From a virus, in the IMG/VR virus record IMGVR_UViG_3300040810_000410, positions 1 through 63,081 of that record: a DNA stretch of 63,081 nucleotides; one strand, given 5' to 3'. Under the pieces are notes generated by a model that was given only the letters and a program-made list of their open reading frames with translations, did not search any database and was not told where the DNA came from. Shown piece after piece: positions 34,987 through 42,648 of this stretch. Within the stretch, counting starts at the first letter, position 1. Each line of letters opens with the position of its first letter. Made by a program: the position numbers and the translations under genes.

Positions 34987-35030
34987 AAGAAAGCCCCTTG
35001 GTATACATATGTACCTTGGGGCTTTCTTTG
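34987..35030. terminator. Bidirectional terminator where the two arms converge
   Basis: An 11-bp perfect inverted repeat (AAGAAAGCCCC at 34987-34997, GGGGCTTTCTT at 35018-35028) with a partly paired 20-base centre. T-rich sequence lies on both outer sides. It separates the last rightward gene from the last leftward gene by under 50 bases. Confidence 0.85.
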
Positions 35031-35033
35031 TTT

Positions 35034-35345
35034 CTACTTCTTGGTAGCAGAGGATTTAGGCTTCTTAGGTGCCTTAGATTTAACCTCTGTTTCCTTAGGT
35101 TTAACCTCTGTTTCCTTAGGTTTAACCTCTGTTTCCTTAGGTTTAACCTCTGTTTCCTTAGGTTTAACCTCTGTTTCCTTAGGTTTACTTGGGGCTTTCC
35201 TAGGTTTCTTAGGAGCTTCCTTAATAGTTAATACTAAAAAGTAATGTCCATTAGAAATACTAAGGGAACCTACTTGTTCAATATCTAGTTTATTTGCTTC
35301 TGATTCTAAAGAAGCTACGTTTTTAGCTGAAAGGATCTTTAACAT
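35034..35345 (-). CDS. Repeat protein with KPKETEV heptads, 103 aa
   Basis: I start at MLKILSAKNVASLESEANKL because AGGAGA lies four bases upstream; a longer start at 35363 has none. The first ~45 residues look folded (GSLSISNGHYFLVLTIKE). The C-terminal half is a Lys/Pro/Glu tail made of five perfect KPKETEV-type heptads followed by a basic end (SKAPKKPKSSATKK). It has its own upstream promoter candidate and abuts the convergent terminator. The tail is probably disordered and may bind DNA or RNA. Not recognised as a known family. Confidence 0.75.
   Translation of the reverse strand: MLKILSAKNVASLESEANKLDIEQVGSLSISNGHYFLVLTIKEAPKKPRKAPSKPKETEVKPKETEVKPKETEVKPKETEVKPKETEVKSKAPKKPKSSATKK
35079..35183. 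repeat. Five perfect 21-bp tandem repeats
   Basis: Unit TTTAACCTCTGTTTCCTTAG plus one G, five exact copies (105 bp) inside the coding sequence of the 103-residue protein. Each encodes one seven-residue step. Perfect identity at silent positions suggests recent expansion by slippage. Confidence 0.95.
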
Positions 35346-35371
35346 TTTATCTCCTGTTAACATGTGTGTTT

Positions 35372-35401
35372 AGGGTAGCATATTTTACATACTAAAGTCA
35401 A
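35372..35401 (-). promoter_or_regulatory. Candidate promoter of the repeat-protein gene
   Basis: On the minus strand TTGACT (35401-35396), an 18-bp spacer ending TATGC, and TACCCT (35377-35372). The -10 is weak, but the TATTGACTTT...TATGCTA frame matches the promoters at 104 and 3766. Confidence 0.35.
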
Positions 35402-35403
35402 TA

Positions 35404-35889
35404 CTAAATAGCATAATTTCTATAGTCTGCTAGATATTTTTCCTTAGTAGCCTTACCAAGGTGTGTATTGTAGTGTTCTTTAGCATACTCTGCTAGTCCT
35501 TCGATATCCACAGGTAACCCTTCAGGTACTCTGTAGTAATGTAAGCGAGCCATGATGATCTGTAACTTAAGGTTCCAAGCTAATTCATCTGCTGCTTCTG
35601 ATGTAGCACTTCCCATTGGAGCCATAGCAATTACTGCTTTATCCAGTAAGGGTCTATAGTCTAGGAAGTTCTCAGAGATATCGTTGTAAGTCTCAGGTTC
35701 CATCTGGAAGATACCTAAGGCTGGGCCATTGATCTGCCTGATGTATGTCCCTAGTTTACTCTCGTGGGCTGCTGTCATCATAAGTAACTCTACTGCTTCA
35801 TCACTATAAGGTACTGTGCCCTCAGTTAACTGATCGAAATGCTGTAGTGTTTCTACGATTAACTCACGTAACTGATGTTTATCTATCAT
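35404..35889 (-). CDS. Lysozyme-like protein (candidate endolysin)
   Basis: I start at MIDKHQLRELIVETLQHFDQ (35889), where AGGAGA precedes the ATG; the longer ORF runs into the end of nrdA. The 161-residue product has the features of a small lysozyme-like/SLT fold: AAHESKLGTYIRQ with a probable catalytic Glu in HES, then GPALGIFQMEPETYNDI, the usual G-x-FQ element. No signal peptide or membrane span, so it would need a holin. It could instead be a virion-associated murein enzyme. Confidence 0.65.
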   Translation of the reverse strand: MIDKHQLRELIVETLQHFDQLTEGTVPYSDEAVELLMMTAAHESKLGTYIRQINGPALGIFQMEPETYNDISENFLDYRPLLDKAVIAMAPMGSATSEAADELAWNLKLQIIMARLHYYRVPEGLPVDIEGLAEYAKEHYNTHLGKATKEKYLADYRNYAI

Positions 35890-35924
35890 GAATATTTCTC
35901 CTAAGGCTGGTGGGGAATACAAGA

Positions 35925-35944
35925 GGATAGCCAAAAGGCTACCC
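35925..35944 (-). other. Hairpin overlapping the nrdA stop
   Basis: On the minus strand GGGTAGCC / GGCTATCC around a TTTT loop (one G-T pair). It includes the nrdA stop codon and lies before the lysozyme-like gene, so it may reduce expression of the latter or mark a processing site. Confidence 0.5.
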
Positions 35945-37630
35945 CTCACAAACTGTACACTCCCCTTTCGAAGCAGCGACACCAGCTTTAGAACGCATGT
36001 AGTATAACGCTTTAATACGTTCATCTTTAAATGCCTCCTTATGGACTGCTGAGATAACTTCCTCAGATTCATCTGCGTCGAAGAATAAGTTTAACGACTG
36101 CCATTGATCTATGTGTTGTCCTCGTTGACCTGCGAGTCTGATAAGTACTCTTTGATCAATTTCATAAGCTGTAAGGAACACACGTTTCTCGTGCTCAGTA
36201 AGCCAATCAAGGTGTTGTACTGATCCATTGTTATCGATGATGCTCTTGACGAGTTCGTCTGTCCACCCAACTCTTTCCTTAGCCAATGCAAGGAACACAG
36301 GATTGACACGATAGATTTCCCCTGCTGCCGATGGTTGGTTCCATACATTCGCAACGACTGGTTCGATCCCTTGAGATACTCCTCCACAAAGCAACGCTGA
36401 ACTTGTGTTAGGTGCAATCGCGAGTAAGTGAGTATTGCGTCTTCCAAGTCCTCTACAGTACTCAGGTTCTCCAAGTGTTTCCGCGAGATACTTTGTTGCA
36501 CGTTCAGCCTCCTTTCTTATGTAAGCGAAGATTTCTTCGTTGAGCAATGCTGCATCAAGCGAGTCCATAGGGATCGACTTTGACTGGAGTAACGTGTGGA
36601 ACCCAAGCGTTCCCAGCCCCAAAGGCCTCCCACGTTCTGTTCCTCGTACTGCTTTTTCAAGCCCTGGGATATCTCTCGCCAATCTAATGAACTCTGAGGC
36701 GATGCAATCAAGTAAGACGATTGAGTTGAATACTGTGTCTGTGTCTCTCCACTCGTCCCACCTAGACAGATTGAGTGACGAGAGTACACAGGTGTAGGTC
36801 TCATGTTCGTCACTATGGAGCATGATCTCGGTACAGAGGTTGCTAGCTTTACAGGATAGTCCATGTATTTTGTAAGATTGAGGATTAGCTCTGTTAATCT
36901 TATCAACGAAGTAGAAGTATCCCTTTCCAGTGATCGCTTTGACTTTAAGTGCTCGTTGGTATCGTTCAATTGCGTCAAGATCCCCACGGTCAAGACGATC
37001 AACGAAGGAATCCGTGATAATCCATCCGACGTTAAGGTCGTCCCCCTCGTGCAGTAGCTTATCCGCAAGTTCAAAAAAGTCTCCATGAGTGATTTCCACA
37101 TAACCTGCCCAAGCACCTCTGCGACTGGTTCCTTGTGCAACATCTCGCATATCTTGGACGAATCCCTCAAAAACTGGGACAACACCAGACGCAGTTCCTC
37201 CTGCTGAGATAGGCTCACCTCGGTGTCTAATGTCTCCCATGTAAGCTGAAGTTCCGAAGCCGTTCTTAGTAAGCAGAGCAGTTTCTCTTCGATTTGTATA
37301 GAACTCATCAATTGAATCTCCTACGTATTGACCAGAGCATGACACTGGTAAACCTTTGTTAGTCCCTGTGTTTGAAACCATAGGGGTTGAACCTGCTAAG
37401 TCACCCGACCACAGTAAGTTAAAGAATACTGTCTCCCAGTGTTCACTATCAGGCATGTGCTTTGAGAGAACCTTAGCGATCCTCTCGAATGTATCTCGTA
37501 TACCTGTGGCTTCATGCAAGTACTTAGCTTTGAATAGCTGCCACGAGGGCGTAGTGAACCACGAGGGGATTGCTCCTAGTGCTTGTAGTTCCTTACGCTC
37601 TTTACTTAATTTCTGATAAATTGTTTCCAT
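35939..37630 (-). CDS. nrdA: Ribonucleotide reductase class I, large subunit, without ATP cone
   Basis: Reduces ribonucleoside diphosphates to deoxyribonucleotides with NrdB. Conserved elements: redox Cys in PVSCSGQYVGD (near residue 100), NLCTEI carrying the thiyl Cys and active-site Asn/Glu, second redox Cys in YTCVLSSLNLS, the radical-transfer tyrosines in ALYYMRSK, and a C-terminal CTVCEG pair that takes electrons from glutaredoxin. At 563 residues it lacks the N-terminal ATP-cone of cellular enzymes, so dATP inhibition through that site is not expected. Start METIYQKL chosen for GGAGAACCG. Followed upstream by nrdB and grx, a full operon. Confidence 0.93.
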   Translation of the reverse strand: METIYQKLSKERKELQALGAIPSWFTTPSWQLFKAKYLHEATGIRDTFERIAKVLSKHMPDSEHWETVFFNLLWSGDLAGSTPMVSNTGTNKGLPVSCSGQYVGDSIDEFYTNRRETALLTKNGFGTSAYMGDIRHRGEPISAGGTASGVVPVFEGFVQDMRDVAQGTSRRGAWAGYVEITHGDFFELADKLLHEGDDLNVGWIITDSFVDRLDRGDLDAIERYQRALKVKAITGKGYFYFVDKINRANPQSYKIHGLSCKASNLCTEIMLHSDEHETYTCVLSSLNLSRWDEWRDTDTVFNSIVLLDCIASEFIRLARDIPGLEKAVRGTERGRPLGLGTLGFHTLLQSKSIPMDSLDAALLNEEIFAYIRKEAERATKYLAETLGEPEYCRGLGRRNTHLLAIAPNTSSALLCGGVSQGIEPVVANVWNQPSAAGEIYRVNPVFLALAKERVGWTDELVKSIIDNNGSVQHLDWLTEHEKRVFLTAYEIDQRVLIRLAGQRGQHIDQWQSLNLFFDADESEEVISAVHKEAFKDERIKALYYMRSKAGVAASKGECTVCEG

Positions 37631-37638
37631 CGGTTCTC

Positions 37639-38628
37639 CTACCAAATAAATTTCTTCTCATTCCAATCACGGTTATACTCGTTGCCAACACCAACAAAGA
37701 AGTCATGCAACTGTACTGCGTTGATACCATCGTAAAACCAATCTTTAATCGGGTTGTTGCTTTCGTCAAACCTAGGTAAATCTAAGCCTACCTTACCTAC
37801 TTCTAATTGATCTAAGCACAGGTTGATACGATGGTTTACGAAAGCCTTAAGAGACGCTACAGTGATACCTTCAACGTCATCATTAGGTAACATACGCTCA
37901 ATGATAGCATGTTCGTGTGCTTGTATAGTGTTCACTGCATCAAGGATAGCCTTGCGTTGTTCTAAGGTATAACGTCCTTGCTGGTTCGCTAGTACACGTG
38001 TCTTCGTTAGCAATGCTCCTGCTTCGCTATGTAAGTTCTCATCTCGTACACTAAACTTTACACCAGCACATACGTTCTTCAACAGGTTCTTGCCTGCTGA
38101 TTGGAAGTGCAGAAGGAAAGCAAAGCTTGAATACAGGATAGCACCCTCCACGATAGAGAATACCGCATGAGATACCACAGGGTCAGGGTGATCAATCATC
38201 TGCCCTATGAACTTCATTCGTGCACTCAGGACTGTATCTTGCTTGTATTCATTATAGAAATCCTCGGTATCTAAGTTTAACGCAGCATTCAGGTTATTGT
38301 AGAACGGAGCATGTACTGCGTCCTCAATGAAAGCAAAGGTCATAGCCATGCGTTCAATACAAGCGGGAGCCTGATACTCGTCAATCACTCGACGTCCCCA
38401 GTAACTAGTGGAAGCTAACTTCTCATACAAGGTGAATAGCTTCAGTAAGTAAGTCACAGCAAAGCTAGCGGGTGCTGGCATGTTCACTCGGATATCTTGG
38501 ATGTCCTTAGACACATCGATTTCCTTAGGAGTCCATGCGATATCTTGTTGCTTCTCTGCTGCCTCAAGTGCCCAAGGGTACAGCACTACGTACCCTTCGG
38601 TTTTCTTCATTCCATCAATCTTTTGCAT
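37639..38628 (-). CDS. nrdB: Ribonucleotide reductase class I, small (radical) subunit
   Basis: A 329-residue R2 protein. Metal-site elements: E161, E197 and H200 (RDENLHSE), H106, and Y110 at the usual spacing from H106 for the radical Tyr. By eye, the position of E. coli D84 is Glu here (E69 in TLYEKLAS) and that of E115 is Asp (D103 in EDAVHAPFY), unless E102 takes that role. The helix WTPKEIDVSKD near residue 32 is the usual N-terminal element. It makes the radical used by NrdA. Overlaps grx at a TAATG junction. Confidence 0.9.
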   Translation of the reverse strand: MQKIDGMKKTEGYVVLYPWALEAAEKQQDIAWTPKEIDVSKDIQDIRVNMPAPASFAVTYLLKLFTLYEKLASTSYWGRRVIDEYQAPACIERMAMTFAFIEDAVHAPFYNNLNAALNLDTEDFYNEYKQDTVLSARMKFIGQMIDHPDPVVSHAVFSIVEGAILYSSFAFLLHFQSAGKNLLKNVCAGVKFSVRDENLHSEAGALLTKTRVLANQQGRYTLEQRKAILDAVNTIQAHEHAIIERMLPNDDVEGITVASLKAFVNHRINLCLDQLEVGKVGLDLPRFDESNNPIKDWFYDGINAVQLHDFFVGVGNEYNRDWNEKKFIW

Positions 38629-38876
38629 TACATAAGTTCCTTCATTAACTCTTGGAAGCCACCAATGTGACGCTCCTCGATATCCGTAGGGCTATCCTCG
38701 CCTCGTACAAAGATCTGAGGTACCGCACGTACACCTTTCTTTACAAAGTTTTCTTGGAAGTACAGAGAGCTAGAAGCATCCATGTAAGTGTAAGGTAAAC
38801 CTTTTAGGTCTAATAATTTCTTAGCTTGCTCACAGTAAGTACAATTAGGGCTTCCATAAATAGTATATTCAATCAT
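38628..38876 (-). CDS. grx: Glutaredoxin
   Basis: An 82-residue thioredoxin-fold protein with the active site CTYC near residues 12-15 (YGSPNCTYCEQAKKLLD), the cis-Pro segment RAVPQIFVRG, and HIGGFQEL for glutathione contact. It delivers electrons to the C-terminal cysteines of NrdA. Placed between thyX and nrdB with one-base spacing, in the nucleotide-synthesis operon. Confidence 0.93.
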   Translation of the reverse strand: MIEYTIYGSPNCTYCEQAKKLLDLKGLPYTYMDASSSLYFQENFVKKGVRAVPQIFVRGEDSPTDIEERHIGGFQELMKELM

Positions 38877-38877
38877 A

Positions 38878-39516
38878 TTATTCTCCCATTAATTCTTTCC
38901 ATGCTACTGGGTATAACTCACGAATCTGAGCGTCTACCATAGTAGCCAGTTGTTGGATCTCAAGTTGTGCATGAGGATCCATTCGTTGTCTACAGAACCT
39001 AGCGAATGCTGCTATAGATCCTGTCCAGTACCAGTTCACCATGACACCCTGAGGTAATACAAAGCGAGCCTGTTCTTCTGCTACTCCTTGTTTCAAGAGT
39101 TCTTCATAAGCTTTTACCGCAGCTTTAACTGAGTTCCCGTAAGTAGCTAAAGCATTCAACTTATCGTAACCCTTAAGGTCTCCACCAGATCCTTGTTTCT
39201 TGTTGTCTACTTGAGATCTAAAGGTAGGATAGAAGATCTCTGGTGTATAACTAACGTAACGTCTGGACTCTTCGTTCTCCACGAATCCCACCTTATGTTT
39301 AAAACACTGCGTTCTAATTGGAATCGGGGCGGTGATACGTAAGGTGATTGCTGTGTGTGCAAAAGGAGTCCAGTGGTTATGCTTAGCAAGATAGCGTATA
39401 AGTTTAGCATCTTGTTCCTCCGTTCTATTTTCATCATCTTGATTAGCGAAGGAGACACGAGCTGCCTTCACAATTGACTGGTCATTACCCATGTGATCAA
39501 TGTATTCTACTTTCAT
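38878..39516 (-). CDS. thyX: Flavin-dependent thymidylate synthase
   Basis: Converts dUMP to dTMP using FAD, NADPH and methylene-tetrahydrofolate. The ThyX signature is present in slightly altered form: FKHKVGFVENEESRRYVSY, where Lys replaces the usual Arg residues of RHR. Also KAARVSFANQ near the N-terminus, HWTPFAH, and a C-terminal AFARFCRQRMDPHAQLEIQ typical of the family. The 212-residue length is normal. Part of the dNTP-supply operon with nrdAB and grx. Confidence 0.93.
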   Translation of the reverse strand: MKVEYIDHMGNDQSIVKAARVSFANQDDENRTEEQDAKLIRYLAKHNHWTPFAHTAITLRITAPIPIRTQCFKHKVGFVENEESRRYVSYTPEIFYPTFRSQVDNKKQGSGGDLKGYDKLNALATYGNSVKAAVKAYEELLKQGVAEEQARFVLPQGVMVNWYWTGSIAAFARFCRQRMDPHAQLEIQQLATMVDAQIRELYPVAWKELMGE

Positions 39517-39675
39517 TTACTTCTCCTGACACTTCTCTCGCCAGCGTTCTGCTGATGATTTCCACTCATCTCTAGATGCTTTCATGTACTTATATTTTTC
39601 CCATGCTTCCGCTATACCTATGTATATCGCTACGGCTCCTGCGAACCCTAGACCAAATAAGAATCCTTCAATCAT
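39517..39675 (-). CDS. Small membrane protein, 52 aa
   Basis: One N-terminal membrane span (GFLFGLGFAGAVAIYIGIAE, residues 4-23) followed by a Trp/Lys-rich amphipathic tail (EWKSSAERWREKCQEK). GGAG lies before the ATG, and the start overlaps the stop of the MazG-like gene while its stop abuts thyX, so it is well embedded in the operon. Function unknown. Confidence 0.65.
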   Translation of the reverse strand: MIEGFLFGLGFAGAVAIYIGIAEAWEKYKYMKASRDEWKSSAERWREKCQEK

Positions 39676-40061
39676 ATCACTGCTCCATGTTTAACTAATA
39701 TTGACTTGAGTTCAGGTTCACTAAAGTTAGGACCTTTAAGTACCTTACCGTCTTCCCTAAAGATAGGCTCACCATCTTCCCCTAGTTTACTCATGTTAGA
39801 ACGTTGAACTTCCCTTAACAAGGCATCAATTGGGAAACCTAGGGTAACCGCTTGTTGGGCTGTAACGTAGAGGATATCAGCCAGTGCGTCAGCTATTTCA
39901 ACTATGTCTCTATTATCAATTGCTTCCTTGAGTTCCTCACGTTCCTCGTCAATCAAAGTTAATAAACGAACAGCCTCTTCTCTATTGGGTAACCTAGGTT
40001 TACTTGAGGTTGATACTTTGTACGTATGATTAAACTGTCTAACTTGTGCTTCTAAACTCAT
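39672..40061 (-). CDS. MazG-like nucleotide pyrophosphohydrolase
   Basis: A 129-residue all-alpha NTP-pyrophosphohydrolase. Metal-binding pattern EEREEL near residue 40 and ADALADILYVTAQQAVTLG near residues 58-76 (the EXXD element). Such phage enzymes hydrolyse (d)NTPs or lower ppGpp. It overlaps the next upstream gene by four bases and lies in the nucleotide operon, so a role in shaping the dNTP pool is likely. The exact substrate is not predictable. Confidence 0.85.
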   Translation of the reverse strand: MSLEAQVRQFNHTYKVSTSSKPRLPNREEAVRLLTLIDEEREELKEAIDNRDIVEIADALADILYVTAQQAVTLGFPIDALLREVQRSNMSKLGEDGEPIFREDGKVLKGPNFSEPELKSILVKHGAVI

Positions 40062-40399
40062 GCAGATATCTCCTTCATGAAATCCTCAGGGTTCTCATTG
40101 TAAAAATGAATAAGGAATGTAATGTTACATCCGATGTGGTAAATATGAGGTAGACCGCTATCGCTATCTATTTCCTCACCAGACTGTAGTGCTGCTAAGT
40201 GTCGAAGCAATGCACCTTGGTATCTTGCGACAGCCTCAGGTAATTTCTTCCAACCGTGTGCTGCATACTTCTGTGCACCAAAGGTTAACACCTTAGAGAT
40301 ACTCTCTGCAACAGGTAATGGAAACAATTGCATCATTGGTTTCTCACCGTCAAACTTAGCTGCTCCTGCTGCTAAATCATCAATTACTTTATCGGTCAT
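40058..40399 (-). CDS. dATP/dGTP diphosphohydrolase-like protein (DUF5664 type)
   Basis: A 113-residue protein with the pattern KVLTFGAQKYAAHGWKKL, then YQGALLRHLAALQSGEEIDS and SGLPHIYHIGCNITFLIH. This matches a phage family annotated as dATP/dGTP diphosphohydrolase N-terminal domain, related to MazG enzymes. Directly next to the MazG-like gene. Some relatives serve altered-base phages, but no other base-modification gene is seen here. Confidence 0.75.
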   Translation of the reverse strand: MTDKVIDDLAAGAAKFDGEKPMMQLFPLPVAESISKVLTFGAQKYAAHGWKKLPEAVARYQGALLRHLAALQSGEEIDSDSGLPHIYHIGCNITFLIHFYNENPEDFMKEISA

Positions 40400-40848
40400 G
40401 CGTCCTCCTTAAAGAACTTAGGGAACAACTTCTTAATGCGTCGTTTCCATTGGTTATCTGTTATTTTCTCTAGGCGTATCATAATGTATTCATCACCACG
40501 TGACACCTTATCTTTCAATGCTTCAATCTCAAAGATCTGCCTGTCATCGAAACCCATGGCTAACTGCATGGAATCTAACAGAGGTTTGAAAGCATTATCT
40601 AAATCACTTAAACTACTTGAGTAACCTACAACAAGTGACAACTTAAACTTATCCGTGTCTTTAAAGTCGTACTTATGATCCCCAAGTAAACTAAAGATGT
40701 CAGACTTGAACTCACGATATTCCTTCGTATCCTTCTTGAACTTAGCGTAATGCATCTTATTGGCCGAGAAGGGTTTCTGGTTCAGTCTGACTTCAAGTAC
40801 TATCTTACCCAAGGTTATGTACTGCCTTAACTTGATCAACAGTAACAT
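40396..40848 (-). CDS. RusA-like Holliday junction resolvase
   Basis: A 150-residue protein with the RusA pattern: PFSANKMHYAKFKKDTKEYR near the N-terminus, the acidic core SDLDNAFKPLLDSMQ, and GFDDRQIFEIEALK, giving the Asp triad that binds metal. RusA enzymes cut four-way DNA junctions, useful for resolving replication or recombination intermediates before packaging. Overlaps the upstream gene by 44 bases; AAGGA precedes the ATG used, although an internal TTG is possible. Confidence 0.82.
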   Translation of the reverse strand: MLLLIKLRQYITLGKIVLEVRLNQKPFSANKMHYAKFKKDTKEYREFKSDIFSLLGDHKYDFKDTDKFKLSLVVGYSSSLSDLDNAFKPLLDSMQLAMGFDDRQIFEIEALKDKVSRGDEYIMIRLEKITDNQWKRRIKKLFPKFFKEDA

Positions 40849-41071
40849 GTGGGTTTTCCTTAACCATCTTACGTAACTGCTTGTAACATAAACCTAAGTG
40901 AATCGTACCTGTCTCTTGGTTCTTATAGTGAGTCTTGCGACCCAACTGAGCCATCACAGATTCAGTTGTAATACTGTTGGCTTGCTCAGGGTCTACCAAA
41001 GACTTTAATAGTTCTTTCATTAATTGAATAGTCTGGTGTTTAATTAATTGTTTCTTACTTAGCTTTTGCAT
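40805..41071 (-). CDS. Hypothetical protein, 88 aa
   Basis: Basic helical protein opening MQKLSKKQLIKHQTIQLMKE, with TAAGGAGA before the ATG. Ten bases after the exonuclease gene and overlapping the RusA gene, thus within the DNA-metabolism operon. No motif recognised; possibly DNA-binding from its charge. Confidence 0.65.
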   Translation of the reverse strand: MQKLSKKQLIKHQTIQLMKELLKSLVDPEQANSITTESVMAQLGRKTHYKNQETGTIHLGLCYKQLRKMVKENPHVTVDQVKAVHNLG

Positions 41072-41081
41072 AAGTTTCTCC

Positions 41082-41948
41082 TTAGAATTCTAATGCTACA
41101 GGGAAGACATCAAACTCATCTAGTTCGACATCAGCCTTCTTAACTTTAACTGGGTTGTAATGAATCTTAAGATCACTCGGGGCTTCTAACAGCATAAAGA
41201 TTAGTTGATAAGTCTCGTGGAATCTATAGTCACCATAGTCTGGATCGTCTTCTTCCTCGTACATATCCTGATATAGTTCATAGATTACCTTAGCGTAATC
41301 CTCAGGATCATTCTCATCAAGTATTTTCTTAGCTCTAGCTTCACCAAACTGATGACAAGGGATCGCTCGTTTCTTAGGATCACTTGGTTTATTAGCATGG
41401 GATAGCCCAGGAATGTTATCAGTAGCCATGTCCCCTAGGATCATTTGTTTCCAAAGATTCCTGTGGGCTTTCTCTGGTGTGATAACCATGAGTTCCTTAG
41501 TATTCATATTGTAATGGTGTCCAGCGTACTGCCAGAGGTCTTTATCTTTAGTAGCGATGATCGTCTTGACCTTAGGGTTATCCTTGAAATGTTCACTCGC
41601 TATAGTTAAAGCATCATCTGCTTCCACTCCCACCATCATTTGAAATCCAAAGTGCTTCTGAAGATAGTCTCGTATCTCATCGTAGAACCGAGGTTTCTCA
41701 GCGTTTGTCTTTCGTTGTCCTTTGTAAGGTAACGTAGTTGCTACCTTTAATCTGAAGTTGCTTTTACCATCCGTAAGGAATCCTAGGTGATGGGTTGCTT
41801 TTGAACCCACTAGGATCTTACGAACGATTGTATTGACTATCTTACTGACTTGGTACCAATTTGGGTACTCCCCTTGTTTCTCCTTAGCTTCTACACAGTA
41901 GGCAGCTTCGTAAACAATAAGGTCTCCGTCAATAAGAACTAAATCCAT
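41082..41948 (-). CDS. 5'-3' exonuclease (flap nuclease family, T7 gp6-like)
   Basis: A 288-residue PIN/FEN-type nuclease. Metal-binding motifs in order: LIDGDLIVYEA (residues 5-15), GVEADDALTIAS, IIATKDKDLWQY and LGDMATDNIPGL, followed by a helix-hairpin-helix-like region QFGEARAKKIL. It would remove RNA primers and, as in T7, degrade host DNA and aid recombination. Lies between polymerase/ligase and RusA genes. Confidence 0.92.
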   Translation of the reverse strand: MDLVLIDGDLIVYEAAYCVEAKEKQGEYPNWYQVSKIVNTIVRKILVGSKATHHLGFLTDGKSNFRLKVATTLPYKGQRKTNAEKPRFYDEIRDYLQKHFGFQMMVGVEADDALTIASEHFKDNPKVKTIIATKDKDLWQYAGHHYNMNTKELMVITPEKAHRNLWKQMILGDMATDNIPGLSHANKPSDPKKRAIPCHQFGEARAKKILDENDPEDYAKVIYELYQDMYEEEDDPDYGDYRFHETYQLIFMLLEAPSDLKIHYNPVKVKKADVELDEFDVFPVALEF

Positions 41949-42163
41949 TAAGCATCCTTATGAATATTTCTATCCAGAACACTCATGATTTTATCAGCAC
42001 CAGCTTCCATCTTCTCTAGTTTACTAGGACGATTCATTCGCTTAGTAGCACTTCGGTTTCTTGCGTAGAACTTCTTGTCACGTCGATGTTGCTCAATAAT
42101 AGGTGCAGCCATTTGACGTGCTAGTGTTTCTACTTCTGGACTTGTTGCTTCGGTCTCAATCAT
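41948..42163 (-). CDS. Hypothetical protein, 71 aa
   Basis: Charged protein with a basic middle (EQHRRDKKFYARNRSATKRM). Overlaps neighbours on both sides by one base, with ACAGGAGAA before its start, so it is translated with the nuclease genes. No family recognised. Confidence 0.65.
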   Translation of the reverse strand: MIETEATSPEVETLARQMAAPIIEQHRRDKKFYARNRSATKRMNRPSKLEKMEAGADKIMSVLDRNIHKDA

Positions 42164-42648
42164 TAGGTATTCTCCTGTTCTATTTGTTCAACAAAATTAG
42201 CTACTGCCCTTAGTTCAGCAGAGGTAGCATCTTGTTTAATTCGATTTGCTTTCATTGAGATAACTTTGACGTTACCCTTGGTATAACCTAAGTAAGGTAT
42301 TAGTCTGTCTAGGGATGGACTATTGTCTGTCATACCCTCTGTTGAAGGTATCAAAGGAATCTTAAGTATAGGACAAAGGTTTGGAATCTGAATGTCTTCA
42401 TAATGAATATTAAACATTAGTCCTTTCTCTTTGGCTCTAGACTTAGCAGCACTTAGCATACGCTTCATGGCTAGTTCCTTTGCATCTCTAGGATTCGTAG
42501 GATCACGAACGGTCTCAGGTAACGCTGGGAGATTTCTATTCCTCTCGCATACCTTACACTCGCCTCGTGGTCTGTTATTATCATTCCTTACCCTGAAGTT
42601 GTCAAGTGTTTTCTTTTGTCCACACTTAATACATTTCTTCTTGTTCAT
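42163..42648 (-). CDS. HNH-like endonuclease with zinc ribbon
   Basis: A 161-residue protein. The N-terminus has two CxxC pairs (CIKCGQKKTLDNF and CKVCERNRNL) forming a zinc ribbon. The C-terminal part SPSLDRLIPYLGYTKGNVKV, then ISMKANRIKQDA, is the HNH/endonuclease VII-like element common in phage homing-type endonucleases. Wedged between ligase and small genes with a four-base overlap (ATGA). Could be a free-standing homing nuclease or a functional resolvase. Confidence 0.75.
   Translation of the reverse strand: MNKKKCIKCGQKKTLDNFRVRNDNNRPRGECKVCERNRNLPALPETVRDPTNPRDAKELAMKRMLSAAKSRAKEKGLMFNIHYEDIQIPNLCPILKIPLIPSTEGMTDNSPSLDRLIPYLGYTKGNVKVISMKANRIKQDATSAELRAVANFVEQIEQENT

Noticed and set aside
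35079-35183. CRISPR-like array
   Set aside because: The 21-bp units are contiguous with no spacers and are in frame within a gene.
35890-36072. N-terminal extension of the lysozyme-like protein into nrdA
   Set aside because: It is an alternative frame of the nrdA 3' end; a strong ribosome site supports the start at 35889.
36109-37311. Two long leftward ORFs in other frames of nrdA
   Set aside because: They overlap a gene with all catalytic residues intact and show no domain or start signal.
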